A stretch of 64,000 nt of DNA from Ectopseudomonas mendocina. GTDB taxonomy: Bacteria > Pseudomonadota > Gammaproteobacteria > Pseudomonadales > Pseudomonadaceae. The translations under genes were made by a program, and so were the position numbers. Numbering within the stretch: position 1 is the stretch's first letter; every line of letters starts with the position of its first letter. Where the stretch lies: NCBI RefSeq assembly GCF_016008875.1, contig NZ_JADTQG010000001.1, positions 186,001 through 250,000 of the forward strand, read 5' to 3'. Under the pieces are notes generated by a model. It ran no database searches. It was not told the origin of the DNA and saw nothing but the letters and a program-made list of their open reading frames with translations. Below, one piece after another: positions 56,984 to 64,000 of the stretch.

Positions 56984-57963
56984 TGCAGCAAACCGAGCGT
57001 TCGCAATCGGAAAGCTACTTCTGGCCCGTGGTCTGGGCCGTGGGTCTGCACGTCCTGATGTTCGCCATGCTGTTCGTCAGCTTCGCCTTCACCCCGGAAC
57101 TGCCACCGGCGCGTCCGGTGGTACAGGCTACGCTGTATCAGTTGCAGTCGCAGAGCCAGGCCACCACCCAGACCACGCAGAAGGTCGCGGGCGAGGCGCA
57201 GAAGACCTCGGCGCCGCAGTTCGAGACCGAACGACTGGAGCAGAAGAAAGCCGAGGAGCAGAAGCAGGCCCAGGCCGAAGCGCAGAAGGTAGCCGCGGCC
57301 AAGAAAGCCGAGGAACAAAAGCAGGCTGAAGAGGCTCGAAAGGCCGAACAAGCCAAAGCTGAAGCTGCGAAGAAGGCCGAAGCCGAGAAGGCTGCCGAGC
57401 AGAAGCGCCAGGCGGATATTGCCAAGAAGCGCGCCGAGGAAGAGGCGAAGAAGAAAGCCGCTGAAGAGGCCAAGAAAAAGGCCGCTGCAGAAGAGGCGAA
57501 GAAGAAGGCGGCAGCTGCCGAGGCAGCGAAGAAGAAGGCTGCCGAGGATGCCAAGCGCAAGGCCGAAGAGGCGCGGCGCAAGGCAGCCGAGGATCAGAAG
57601 GCTGCGGCGCTGGCCGAGTTGCTCTCGGACAACGTGCAGAACCAGCAGGCGCTGGCGGAAACCCATGGCGACCGGGTTGCCGGCAACCTCGACGATCTGA
57701 TCATCAAATTGATCACCGAGAACTGGCAGCGACCGATGTCGGCGCGCCGTGGCATGAGTGTCGAGTTGCTGATTCAGATGCTGCCCGACGGTACCGTGAC
57801 CAACGCCAGCGTATCGCGCTCCAGTGGCGATGCGCCGTTCGACAACTCGGCCGTTGCCGCTGTACGTAACGTCGGGCGTATTCCCGAGATGCAACAATTG
57901 GATCGCGCTACCTTCGACCGTATGTACAGGCAGCGTCGCGTCATTTTCAAACCGGAGGATTGA
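56983..57963 (+). CDS. tolA: TolA energy-transducing protein
   Basis: A 326-residue protein with an N-terminal helix (about 12-35), a long Ala/Lys/Glu-rich helical domain (about 68-205) that spans the periplasm, and a C-terminal domain that touches Pal, TolB and phage or colicin proteins. The repetitive AEEQKQ/KKAAEE-type low-complexity sequence creates long spurious open frames on other frames. Confidence 0.96.
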   Translation: MQQTERSQSESYFWPVVWAVGLHVLMFAMLFVSFAFTPELPPARPVVQATLYQLQSQSQATTQTTQKVAGEAQKTSAPQFETERLEQKKAEEQKQAQAEAQKVAAAKKAEEQKQAEEARKAEQAKAEAAKKAEAEKAAEQKRQADIAKKRAEEEAKKKAAEEAKKKAAAEEAKKKAAAAEAAKKKAAEDAKRKAEEARRKAAEDQKAAALAELLSDNVQNQQALAETHGDRVAGNLDDLIIKLITENWQRPMSARRGMSVELLIQMLPDGTVTNASVSRSSGDAPFDNSAVAAVRNVGRIPEMQQLDRATFDRMYRQRRVIFKPED

Positions 57964-57968
57964 GCTCT

Positions 57969-59267
57969 GTGAACAACCTGATTCGTATCGCCCTGCTTGG
58001 GCTGGTCATGCTGGTCGGTAGCGTCCAGGCAGCCGACCCGCTGGTGATCTCCCAAGGCGCCGACCGCGCCACGCCCATCGCCGTTGTGCCCTTCGGCTGG
58101 CAGGGCGGCTCGGTACTGCCCGAAGACATGTCGCAGATCATCGGCAACGACCTGCGCAACTCCGGCTATTTCGAGCCCATACCGCGGCAGAACATGATCA
58201 GCCTGCCCACCCAGGCCAGCGAAGTCATCTACCGCGACTGGAAAGCCCTTGGCGCCCAGTACGTGCTGGTCGGCAATATCGTGCCCAACGGTGGCCGGTT
58301 GCAGATCCAGTACGCACTGTTCAACGTCAACACCGAACAGCAGGTGATGACCGGTAATGTCGGTGGCGGCACCGACCAATTGCGCGACATGGCCCACCAT
58401 ATCGCCGACCAGTCGTTCGAGAAGCTCACCGGCGTCAAGGGGGCGTTCTCCACTCGCCTGCTTTATGTCACCGCCGAGCGCATGGGCGCCAACAACACCC
58501 GCTACACCCTGCAGCGTTCCGACTACGACGGTGCCCGCGCCGTGACCCTGTTGCAGTCGCGTGAGCCGATCCTGTCGCCGTCCTTCGCACCCGATGGTCG
58601 CCGTATTGCCTACGTCTCGTTCGAGCAGCGTCGCCCGCGTATTTTCGTGCAGCACATCGACACCGGCCGTCGCGAGCAGGTCACCAATTTCGAAGGCCTC
58701 AACGGTGCGCCAGCCTGGTCGCCGGATGGCTCGCGTCTGGCCTTCGTGCTGTCCAAGGACGGCAACCCGGAAATTTACGTGATGGATATGGGCAGTCGGC
58801 AGATGCACCGCATCACCAACCATTACGCCATCGATACCGAACCCTTCTGGGGCAAGGATGGTCAGACCCTTTACTTCACTTCCGATCGCGCGGGTAAGCC
58901 GCAGATCTATAAAACCAACATCAGCAGTGGCGCAGTTGAGCGAGTGACCTTCGTCGGTAACTACAACGCCAACCCGAAATTGTCGGCTGATGAGAAGACC
59001 CTGGTGATGATCCATCGCCAAGATGGTTTTACCGTGTTCAAGGTGGCTGCACAGGACCTGGAAACCAACCGTTTGCGCATACTTTCAGACACAAGTTTGG
59101 ATGAGTCGCCCACTGTTGCGCCCAATGGGGCCATGCTAATCTACGCCACCCGCCAGCAGGGCCGGGGAGTCTTGATGTTAGCGTCCACCAATGGACGTGT
59201 GAGGCTCCCTCTTCCTACCGCTCAAGGCGAAGTTCGAGAGCCTTCTTGGTCCCCTTACCTGAACTGA
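57969..59267 (+). CDS. tolB: TolB periplasmic beta-propeller
   Basis: A 432-residue protein with a signal peptide (to about 21, SVQA), an N-terminal alpha/beta domain and a six-bladed propeller ([24 protein letters not shown] and related repeats). It binds Pal and is released by TolA. GTG 57969 is preferred because GGAGG lies about 11 bases upstream; a TTG at 57960 would be too close to it. Confidence 0.96.
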   Translation: MNNLIRIALLGLVMLVGSVQAADPLVISQGADRATPIAVVPFGWQGGSVLPEDMSQIIGNDLRNSGYFEPIPRQNMISLPTQASEVIYRDWKALGAQYVLVGNIVPNGGRLQIQYALFNVNTEQQVMTGNVGGGTDQLRDMAHHIADQSFEKLTGVKGAFSTRLLYVTAERMGANNTRYTLQRSDYDGARAVTLLQSREPILSPSFAPDGRRIAYVSFEQRRPRIFVQHIDTGRREQVTNFEGLNGAPAWSPDGSRLAFVLSKDGNPEIYVMDMGSRQMHRITNHYAIDTEPFWGKDGQTLYFTSDRAGKPQIYKTNISSGAVERVTFVGNYNANPKLSADEKTLVMIHRQDGFTVFKVAAQDLETNRLRILSDTSLDESPTVAPNGAMLIYATRQQGRGVLMLASTNGRVRLPLPTAQGEVREPSWSPYLN

Positions 59268-59322
59268 TGCGGCGTTACACCTATATTGCTTAACACAACT
59301 GGGGTTCATTAGGAGTTACATG

Positions 59323-59820
59323 ATGGAAATGCTGAAATTCGGTAAGTTCGCTGCACTGTCCCTGGCTCTCGCCGTTGCTGTAGGTTGCTCCTCCAAAGGC
59401 GGCGACGCTGCTGGTGAAGGCGCTGTTGACCCGAACGCTGGCTACGGTGCCAACACTGGCGCTGTTGACGGCAGCCTGAGCGAAGAAGCGGCTCTGCGCG
59501 CTATCACCACCTTCTACTTCGAGTACGACAGCTCCGACCTGAAAGCCGAAGCCATGCGCGCTCTGGACGTACACGCCAAGGACCTGAAAGGCAACGGCGC
59601 TCGCGTCGTTCTGGAAGGCCACGCTGACGAGCGCGGTACCCGTGAGTACAACATGGCTCTGGGCGAGCGTCGTGCCAAGGCCGTTCAGCGCTACCTGGTT
59701 CTGCAGGGCGTTTCCCCGGCTCAGCTGGAACTGGTTTCCTACGGTGAAGAGCGTCCGGTTGCCACTGGCAACGACGAGCAGTCCTGGGCTCAGAACCGTC
59801 GCGTAGAGCTGCGTAAGTAA
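59323..59820 (+). CDS. oprL: Peptidoglycan-associated lipoprotein Pal (OprL)
   Basis: A 165-residue outer-membrane lipoprotein (AVAVGC, Cys22) with an OmpA-like peptidoglycan-binding domain ([39 protein letters not shown]). It anchors the outer membrane to peptidoglycan. The pair ATGATG at 59320 leaves a choice; 59323 has better spacing from AGGAG and agrees with PAO1 OprL as I remember it. Codon use suggests high expression. Confidence 0.97.
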   Translation: MEMLKFGKFAALSLALAVAVGCSSKGGDAAGEGAVDPNAGYGANTGAVDGSLSEEAALRAITTFYFEYDSSDLKAEAMRALDVHAKDLKGNGARVVLEGHADERGTREYNMALGERRAKAVQRYLVLQGVSPAQLELVSYGEERPVATGNDEQSWAQNRRVELRK

Positions 59821-59826
59821 GCTGCC

Positions 59827-60639
59827 ATGCGAGATTGCCGCCGTATCCTGACCCTTCTGACACTCGCCCTGCCGCTCGCGGCGGTGGCGGAGGTTCCCGT
59901 ACTGGAAAGCAGCTCCATGCAACAGGGCAGCAGCTATCCACCGGCGGGTTATGGTACGGCCGGCTCCTCCGCCGGAGCGGGCGCGCAAGCGCCCGCTTCT
60001 GCGCAGGGTATGCTGTTCAACCAGCTCGAGCAGATGCAGCAGGAAATTGCGCAACTGCGTGGCATGGTCGAAGAGCAGCAGAACGAAATCCAGCGCCTCA
60101 AGCAGGAAGGGCTGGAGCGTTACCAGGATCTGGATCAACGCATTTCTTCCGGCGCAGCCGCCGGTGGAGCTCCCGCACAGAATTCAGCTGATGGCGCGGT
60201 AAACGCCAATGGCACCCCGACGCCACCTGCTGCACAGCAGCAGGGCAGCGCCGAGCCGGGTGATCCGGCCAAGGAAAAGCTTTACTACGATGCCGCCTTC
60301 GACCTGATCAAGGCCAAGGATTTCGACAAGGCATCGCAGGCATTCGCTGCCTTCCTCAATCGTTATCCCAACAGTCAGTACGCCGGCAACGCTCAGTATT
60401 GGCTGGGTGAAGTGAATCTGGCCAAGGGCGATCTACAAGCCGCCGGCCAGGCCTTTGCCAAGGTCAGCCAGGCCTATCCAAGCCATGCCAAGGTGCCGGA
60501 TTCGCTGTTCAAGCTGGCCGATGTCGAGCGCCGTCTCGGGCACAACGACAAGGCGCGCGGTATCCTGCAGCAGGTGATCGCTCAGTATCCGGGCAGCTCG
60601 GCCGCCCAGTTGGCCCAGCGCGATCTGCAGCGCCTGTAA
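59827..60639 (+). CDS. cpoB: Cell division coordinator CpoB (YbgF)
   Basis: A 270-residue periplasmic protein: signal peptide to about 20 (AAVA), a trimerising coiled-coil (about 60-100, LEQMQQEIAQLRGMVEEQQN), a Gln/Ala/Pro-rich linker and TPR repeats (about 150-270, FAAFLNRYPNSQYAGNAQYWLGE). It connects Tol-Pal with PBP1B activity in E. coli. Last gene of the run, followed by a terminator. Confidence 0.95.
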   Translation: MRDCRRILTLLTLALPLAAVAEVPVLESSSMQQGSSYPPAGYGTAGSSAGAGAQAPASAQGMLFNQLEQMQQEIAQLRGMVEEQQNEIQRLKQEGLERYQDLDQRISSGAAAGGAPAQNSADGAVNANGTPTPPAAQQQGSAEPGDPAKEKLYYDAAFDLIKAKDFDKASQAFAAFLNRYPNSQYAGNAQYWLGEVNLAKGDLQAAGQAFAKVSQAYPSHAKVPDSLFKLADVERRLGHNDKARGILQQVIAQYPGSSAAQLAQRDLQRL

Positions 60640-60657
60640 GCCTATCTTGATGAACGA

Positions 60658-60682
60658 ACCCGCGCATGTCGCGGGTTTTTCT
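60658..60682 (+). terminator. Rho-independent terminator of the tol-pal operon
   Basis: ACCCGCG/CGCGGGT hairpin with a TTTTTCTT tail after cpoB. Confidence 0.88.
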
Positions 60683-60754
60683 TGTGGCCCGCTCTCTGGC
60701 AGCAACCTTTATGGGCCGTCGCGAAGCGACGTTAAAGATCCACTCCGATGATTT

Positions 60755-60791
60755 TTGTCTGCCATTCGGCGACTTCCATTAGAATGCGCGG
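60755..60791 (+). promoter_or_regulatory. Putative promoter of queE-queC
   Basis: TTGTCT (60755) and TAGAAT (60780) are separated by 19 bases, a little long. The -10 region is the same 13-mer TTAGAATGCGCGG found upstream of the lauroyl transferase gene. I see no preQ1 riboswitch motif in the leader. Confidence 0.4.
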
Positions 60792-60924
60792 TCGCATGGG
60801 CGTGGGGTTTCAGCTCGGCTGATGTCCCTGCCGCCATGCCTCGTCGAATACCGGCCACCGGTGTTCCTGTCTTTTCACGCAACGGAGGCGGATGACCTGT
60901 TTCGTCATCACGCCCGTGGCTACC

Positions 60925-61572
60925 ATGCAAGAAACCCTGCGCATCACCGAGATTTTCTACTCGTTGCAGGGGGAAACGCGTACCGCCGGCTTGCCGACGG
61001 TATTCGTGCGCCTGACCGGCTGCCCCCTGCGCTGTCAGTACTGTGACACCGCCTACGCCTTCAGCGGCGGTGAGATCGTCACACTGGACAGTATCTTCAT
61101 TCAGGTGGCCGCCTATCGGCCGCGCTACGTCTGCGTAACCGGCGGTGAGCCGCTGGCCCAACCCAACTGCATCCCCTTGCTCTCGCGTCTGTGCGACGCC
61201 GGTTATGAGGTGTCGCTGGAAACCAGTGGCGCACTCGATGTCTCGGCCGTCGATCCGCGAGTCAGCAAGGTGCTCGATCTGAAGACGCCAGGCTCGGCCG
61301 AGGTGCAGCGCAACCGCTATGAGAACGTTCAGTGGTTGACGGCCAACGATCAGGTCAAGTTCGTCATCTGCTCGCGTGAGGACTACGACTGGGCGGTCTC
61401 CAAGCTGATCGAGCATGACCTGCCGGCCCGAGTCGGCGAGGTGCTGTTCTCGCCCAGCCACAAGCAGGTGGATGCGCGGGCGCTGGCAGACTGGATCGTG
61501 GCGGACAACCTGCCGGTGCGCCTGCAACTGCAACTGCACAAGATTCTCTGGAACGACGAGCCGGGACACTGA
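60925..61572 (+). CDS. queE: 7-carboxy-7-deazaguanine synthase QueE
   Basis: A 215-residue radical SAM enzyme making the 7-deazaguanine core of queuosine from CPH4. The cluster motif CxxxCxxC is at Cys33, Cys37 and Cys40. ATG 60925 matches the family N-terminus; an in-frame ATG at 60892 with a GGAGG upstream is also possible and would add 11 residues. It ends 2 bases before queC. Confidence 0.94.
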   Translation: MQETLRITEIFYSLQGETRTAGLPTVFVRLTGCPLRCQYCDTAYAFSGGEIVTLDSIFIQVAAYRPRYVCVTGGEPLAQPNCIPLLSRLCDAGYEVSLETSGALDVSAVDPRVSKVLDLKTPGSAEVQRNRYENVQWLTANDQVKFVICSREDYDWAVSKLIEHDLPARVGEVLFSPSHKQVDARALADWIVADNLPVRLQLQLHKILWNDEPGH

Positions 61573-61574
61573 TC

Positions 61575-62249
61575 ATGAACGACAAGAAAGCGGTCATTCT
61601 CCTTTCCGGCGGCCTGGATTCGGCCACGGTCGTCGCAATGGCCAGGGCCGAAGGCTACGCCTGCTACAGCATGAGCTTCGATTACGGCCAGCGTCACCGC
61701 GCCGAGTTGCAAGCGGCTGAGCGCGTCGCTAGGCAACTGGGTGTGGTCGAGCACAAGGTGATCGGCCTCAATCTCAACGGTATCGGTGGCTCGGCGTTGA
61801 CCGATAGCAGCATCGCGGTTCCGGAAACCCCGGGCGAGGGCATTCCCGTGACCTACGTGCCGGCGCGCAACACGGTGTTTCTCTCCCTGGCGCTGGGCTG
61901 GGCGGAAGTGCTCGAAGCGCGCGACATCTTCATCGGCGTCAATGCGGTGGATTACTCAGGGTATCCCGATTGCCGGCCGGAGTTCGTCGCAGCCTTCGAG
62001 CGCATGGCCAACCTGGCGACCAGGGCCGGTGTGGAGGGGCAGGGCTTCGTCATCCGCGCGCCGCTGCAGCAGATGAGCAAGGGCGAGATCATCCAGGCCG
62101 GCATGCGCCTGGGCGTGGATTACGCGCTAACCGTCTCCTGCTACCAGGCCGACGATGATGGCCGCGCTTGTGGCAAATGCGACAGCTGCCGCCTGCGCGC
62201 TGCCGGTTTCGTCGCTGCTGGTGTGCCCGATGCTACCCGCTATTTCTGA
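61575..62249 (+). CDS. queC: 7-cyano-7-deazaguanine synthase QueC
   Basis: A 224-residue ATP-dependent enzyme converting CDG to preQ0. PP-loop SGGLDS is at 11-16 and the zinc ligands are Cys189, Cys199, Cys202 and Cys205. Coupled to queE. Confidence 0.96.
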   Translation: MNDKKAVILLSGGLDSATVVAMARAEGYACYSMSFDYGQRHRAELQAAERVARQLGVVEHKVIGLNLNGIGGSALTDSSIAVPETPGEGIPVTYVPARNTVFLSLALGWAEVLEARDIFIGVNAVDYSGYPDCRPEFVAAFERMANLATRAGVEGQGFVIRAPLQQMSKGEIIQAGMRLGVDYALTVSCYQADDDGRACGKCDSCRLRAAGFVAAGVPDATRYF

Positions 62250-62267
62250 AAAAATTTTCGCGAAGTG

Positions 62268-62295
62268 TTGATTTCCTGAATTAAATCAGTATCAT
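62268..62295 (+). promoter_or_regulatory. Promoter of tRNA-Lys
   Basis: TTGATT and TATCAT separated by 16 bases, ending 12 bases before the mature tRNA 5' end, with a GCGCC discriminator as in stringently controlled promoters. Confidence 0.65.
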
Positions 62296-62307
62296 GCGCC
62301 TCGCGTT

Positions 62308-62383
62308 GGGTCGTTAGCTCAGTTGGTAGAGCAGTTGGCTTTTAACCAATTGGTCGTAGGTTCGAATCCTACACGACCCACCA
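62308..62383 (+). tRNA. tRNA-Lys (anticodon TTT)
   Basis: The 76-base sequence folds as a cloverleaf: acceptor GGGTCGT/ACGACCC, D arm with AGCTCAGTTGGTAGAGC, anticodon stem TTGGC-TTTTAAC-CAATT region with anticodon TTT, T arm with GGTTCGAATCC, encoded CCA end. It follows queC, the same neighbour as the tRNA-Lys that pKLC102/PAPI-1-type elements use as integration site in P. aeruginosa. Confidence 0.97.
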
Positions 62384-62389
62384 GATCGC

Positions 62390-62419
62390 AAAAGCCAGTC
62401 GTGAGACTGGCTTTTTTTT
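62390..62419 (+). terminator. Rho-independent terminator of tRNA-Lys
   Basis: AAAAGCCAGTC/GACTGGCTTTT hairpin with a run of Ts. Confidence 0.92.
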
Positions 62420-62520
62420 GCTCTCGGAAAAGCCCTCTGGCCGAGGCTGGCCCGCCTGTGGCGATGGGCAGCCAGGGGGTATACTCGCAGCTCGCTCAAG
62501 AGCGCCGCAGGTTCGATGAT

Positions 62521-63579
62521 ATGACGCAGATTTCCGAACGCCTTCTGGTTCAAGCCCACCTCGATGCCAAACAGCCCAAGCCGCTGACCGCCGAGGAGGA
62601 GGCCTTCTACCGCCGTGAGATCGCCGCCGAGCTGAAGAAGCAGAACGCGGTGCTGGTGGCGCACTATTACTGTGATCCGGTTATCCAGGCGCTGGCCGAG
62701 GAAACCGGTGGCTGCGTCTCCGATTCCCTGGAAATGGCCCGTTTCGGCAACCAGCACCCGGCGCAGACCGTGGTGGTGGCCGGGGTCAAATTCATGGGCG
62801 AGACGGCGAAGATCCTCAACCCGGAAAAGCGCGTGCTGATGCCGACGCTGGAGGCGACCTGCTCGCTGGATCTGGGCTGCCCGGTGGACGAGTTCTCGGC
62901 CTTCTGCGATCAGCATCCCGAGCGTACCGTGGTGGTGTATGCCAATACCTCGGCGGCGGTGAAGGCGCGAGCCGACTGGGTGGTGACTTCCAGCTGCGCG
63001 CTGGAGATCGTCGAAAGCCTGATGGACAATGGCGAGACCATCATCTGGGCGCCGGACAAGCACCTTGGAAACTACATTCAGCGCGAGACCGGCGCCGACA
63101 TGCTGTTGTGGGAAGGCGCCTGCATTGTTCACGAGGAATTCAAGTCCAAGCAGTTGCTGGACATGAAGGCGCTGTATCCGGACGCCGCTATTCTGGTGCA
63201 CCCGGAATCGCCGCAGAACGTGGTGGAGCTGGCCGATGCGGTGGGTTCTACCAGCCAGTTGATCAAGGCGGCGCAGACCCTGCCCAACTCCACCTTCATC
63301 GTCGCCACCGACCGCGGCATCTTCTACAAGATGCAGCAGCTGTGCCCGGACAAGACCTTTATCGAGGCGCCGACGGCCGGCAACGGCGCGGCATGCCGCA
63401 GCTGCGCGCACTGCCCGTGGATGGCGATGAACACCCTGGAGCGCGTGCTCACCGGTCTGCGTGAGGGCTCAGGCGAGATTCATGTCGACCCGGCGCTGAT
63501 TCCCAAGGCGATCAAGCCGCTCAAGCGCATGCTCGATTTCACCCAGGCGGCGCGGATGAAGGTCGCGGGTAACGCCTGA
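62521..63579 (+). CDS. nadA: Quinolinate synthase NadA
   Basis: A 352-residue 4Fe-4S enzyme condensing iminoaspartate and dihydroxyacetone phosphate to quinolinate for NAD synthesis. The cluster Cys residues are Cys114, Cys201 and Cys298 (offset +1 from E. coli, as I recall). ATG 62521 is the natural start: the frame open upstream reads through the tRNA gene. A TATACT box at 62480 may be its -10. Confidence 0.96.
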   Translation: MTQISERLLVQAHLDAKQPKPLTAEEEAFYRREIAAELKKQNAVLVAHYYCDPVIQALAEETGGCVSDSLEMARFGNQHPAQTVVVAGVKFMGETAKILNPEKRVLMPTLEATCSLDLGCPVDEFSAFCDQHPERTVVVYANTSAAVKARADWVVTSSCALEIVESLMDNGETIIWAPDKHLGNYIQRETGADMLLWEGACIVHEEFKSKQLLDMKALYPDAAILVHPESPQNVVELADAVGSTSQLIKAAQTLPNSTFIVATDRGIFYKMQQLCPDKTFIEAPTAGNGAACRSCAHCPWMAMNTLERVLTGLREGSGEIHVDPALIPKAIKPLKRMLDFTQAARMKVAGNA

Positions 63580-63594
63580 TAGGCATGCAGTAAA

Positions 63595-63623
63595 AAGAAG
63601 CCCAGCCAAATGCTGGGCTTCTT
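63595..63623 (+). terminator. Rho-independent terminator of nadA
   Basis: AAGAAGCCCAGC/GCTGGGCTTCTT hairpin just after the nadA stop. Confidence 0.88.
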
Positions 63624-63630
63624 GCTTTGC

Positions 63631-63691
63631 GTAGCCCGGATGCAATCCGGGAATGGCGAGAGGCCAATACCCCGGATTTCATCCGGGCTAC
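63631..63691. repeat. Palindromic repeat (GTAGCCCGGATGCAAT type)
   Basis: GTAGCCCGGATGCAATCCGGG at the left and CCCCGGATTTCATCCGGGCTAC at the right. Same family as 52771-52819. It lies between nadA and the convergent partial gene. Confidence 0.8.
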
Positions 63692-63705
63692 GGCAACTCG
63701 TCAGC

Positions 63706-64000
63706 TCAGGTTGCCCAACTCTCCGGCTCGTTGACCACGTTGAGCAGGGCGCGCAGGCGGCCATAATCGCGACCGTTGAAGGCGAAGGCCAGGCGGGTGA
63801 GGTCGCACAATTCCGGTTCGTCGCGTTCCTGCTCGCCATGAGGCTGCTGGGTGAAGCCGCCCTCTTTGCACAGGCAGGAGAAGTCGCTGTGCAGCTTCGC
63901 CAGAGCTGCCTCGTTGAGCGGGTGATTGAGGCGAATCACGAAGCGGTCCTTGAGCCAGCGGCTGGAGTGGAAGTTGCGATAGAAGCGGGCGATTTCATCC
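63706..64000 (-). CDS. Possible LOG-family protein, C-terminal part (partial)
   Basis: The frame is open from the stop at 63706 to the right edge, so the start lies outside. The visible 98 residues include FYRNFHSSRWLKDRFVIRL, LAKLHSDFSCLCKEGG and AFNGRDYGRLRALLNVV, which resemble the C-terminal end of TIGR00730/LOG-type (nucleotide phosphoribohydrolase) proteins; that assignment is tentative because the PGGxGTxxE motif would be off-window. Convergent with nadA. Confidence 0.5.
   Translation of the reverse strand, partial: DEIARFYRNFHSSRWLKDRFVIRLNHPLNEAALAKLHSDFSCLCKEGGFTQQPHGEQERDEPELCDLTRLAFAFNGRDYGRLRALLNVVNEPESWAT

Noticed and set aside
57138..57897. Low-complexity hydrophobic or Arg-rich frames opposite and alongside tolA
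   Set aside because: They are caused by the repetitive Ala/Lys/Glu codons of TolA.
60640..60924. preQ1 riboswitch before queE
   Set aside because: The queE leader was searched by eye for the C-rich loop and A-rich tail of preQ1-I and for preQ1-II features; neither was seen.

Overview
The window reads as a chromosomal segment of a Pseudomonas of the P. mendocina/P. pseudoalcaligenes type. This rests on the high-GC codon use, the complete minCDE, ruvCAB and tolQRAB-oprL-cpoB loci, OprD- and OprL-type proteins, and gene orders I recall from P. aeruginosa PAO1 (apeB-rluA-minEDC-lauroyl transferase-patatin-pirin, and proS-oprD-HIT-slyX to queC-tRNA-Lys). No phage, transposase, CRISPR array or defence island is visible. 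It is mostly core genome with short palindromic (REP-like) repeats between genes. The species is an inference.

Layout. (1) 1-9.1 kb: an aldarate (D-glucarate/galactarate) catabolic cluster. A second, partial glucarate-dehydratase-like gene runs left and kdgD, gudD, an ACS-type permease, garD, an FAD-dependent 2-hydroxyacid dehydrogenase and an NADP-type 2-hydroxyacid reductase run right. The 550-bp divergent region holds two matching palindromic operator-like sites. A structured stretch with a strong terminator (9.08-9.22 kb) ends the cluster. (2) 9.3-11 kb: a YadGH-type ABC-2 exporter. (3) 11-15 kb: a chagasin-type protease inhibitor, a Lon-type protease (AsrA-like) behind a good sigma-32-like promoter, and a divergent AraC regulator (PruR-like). 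(4) 15.3-20 kb: gmhA, apeB, rluA, minE, minD, minC, all leftward. (5) 20.3-25.5 kb: envelope and lipid genes (lauroyl transferase, patatin, pirin, a VacJ/MlaA-like protein coupled to an alpha/beta hydrolase). (6) 25.6-41.5 kb: small conserved proteins, an SDR, a CynX-type MFS carrier, a lipoprotein, a general porin, a FemAB/GNAT-like protein, putP, a VF530-type protein, a hydrolase, a divergent class A PBP, a methyltransferase, a VOC protein and an aldo/keto reductase. (7) 41.5-49.8 kb: lipoprotein, proS, a PaaI-type thioesterase, an OprD porin, a HIT protein, slyX, a membrane-anchored cold-shock-domain protein, a diguanylate cyclase, dps. (8) 50-63.6 kb: aspS, yebC, ruvC-ruvA-ruvB, ybgC-tolQRAB-pal-cpoB, queE-queC, tRNA-Lys and nadA. 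The right edge cuts a leftward gene.

How it works together: the left cluster would import glucarate or galactarate, dehydrate it to 5-keto-4-deoxyglucarate and convert this to 2-oxoglutarate semialdehyde. The semialdehyde dehydrogenase needed next is not in the window. The right half covers Holliday-junction processing, the Tol-Pal envelope system and queuosine precursor synthesis. The less ordinary signals are the second enolase-superfamily gene, the operator pair, a possible small RNA, the heat-shock promoter on the second-type Lon, a 139-bp element with 12-bp terminal inverted repeats between ruvA and ruvB, the coupled hydrolase-VacJ pair, a PBP with degraded transglycosylase motifs, and an apparently empty tRNA-Lys integration site.
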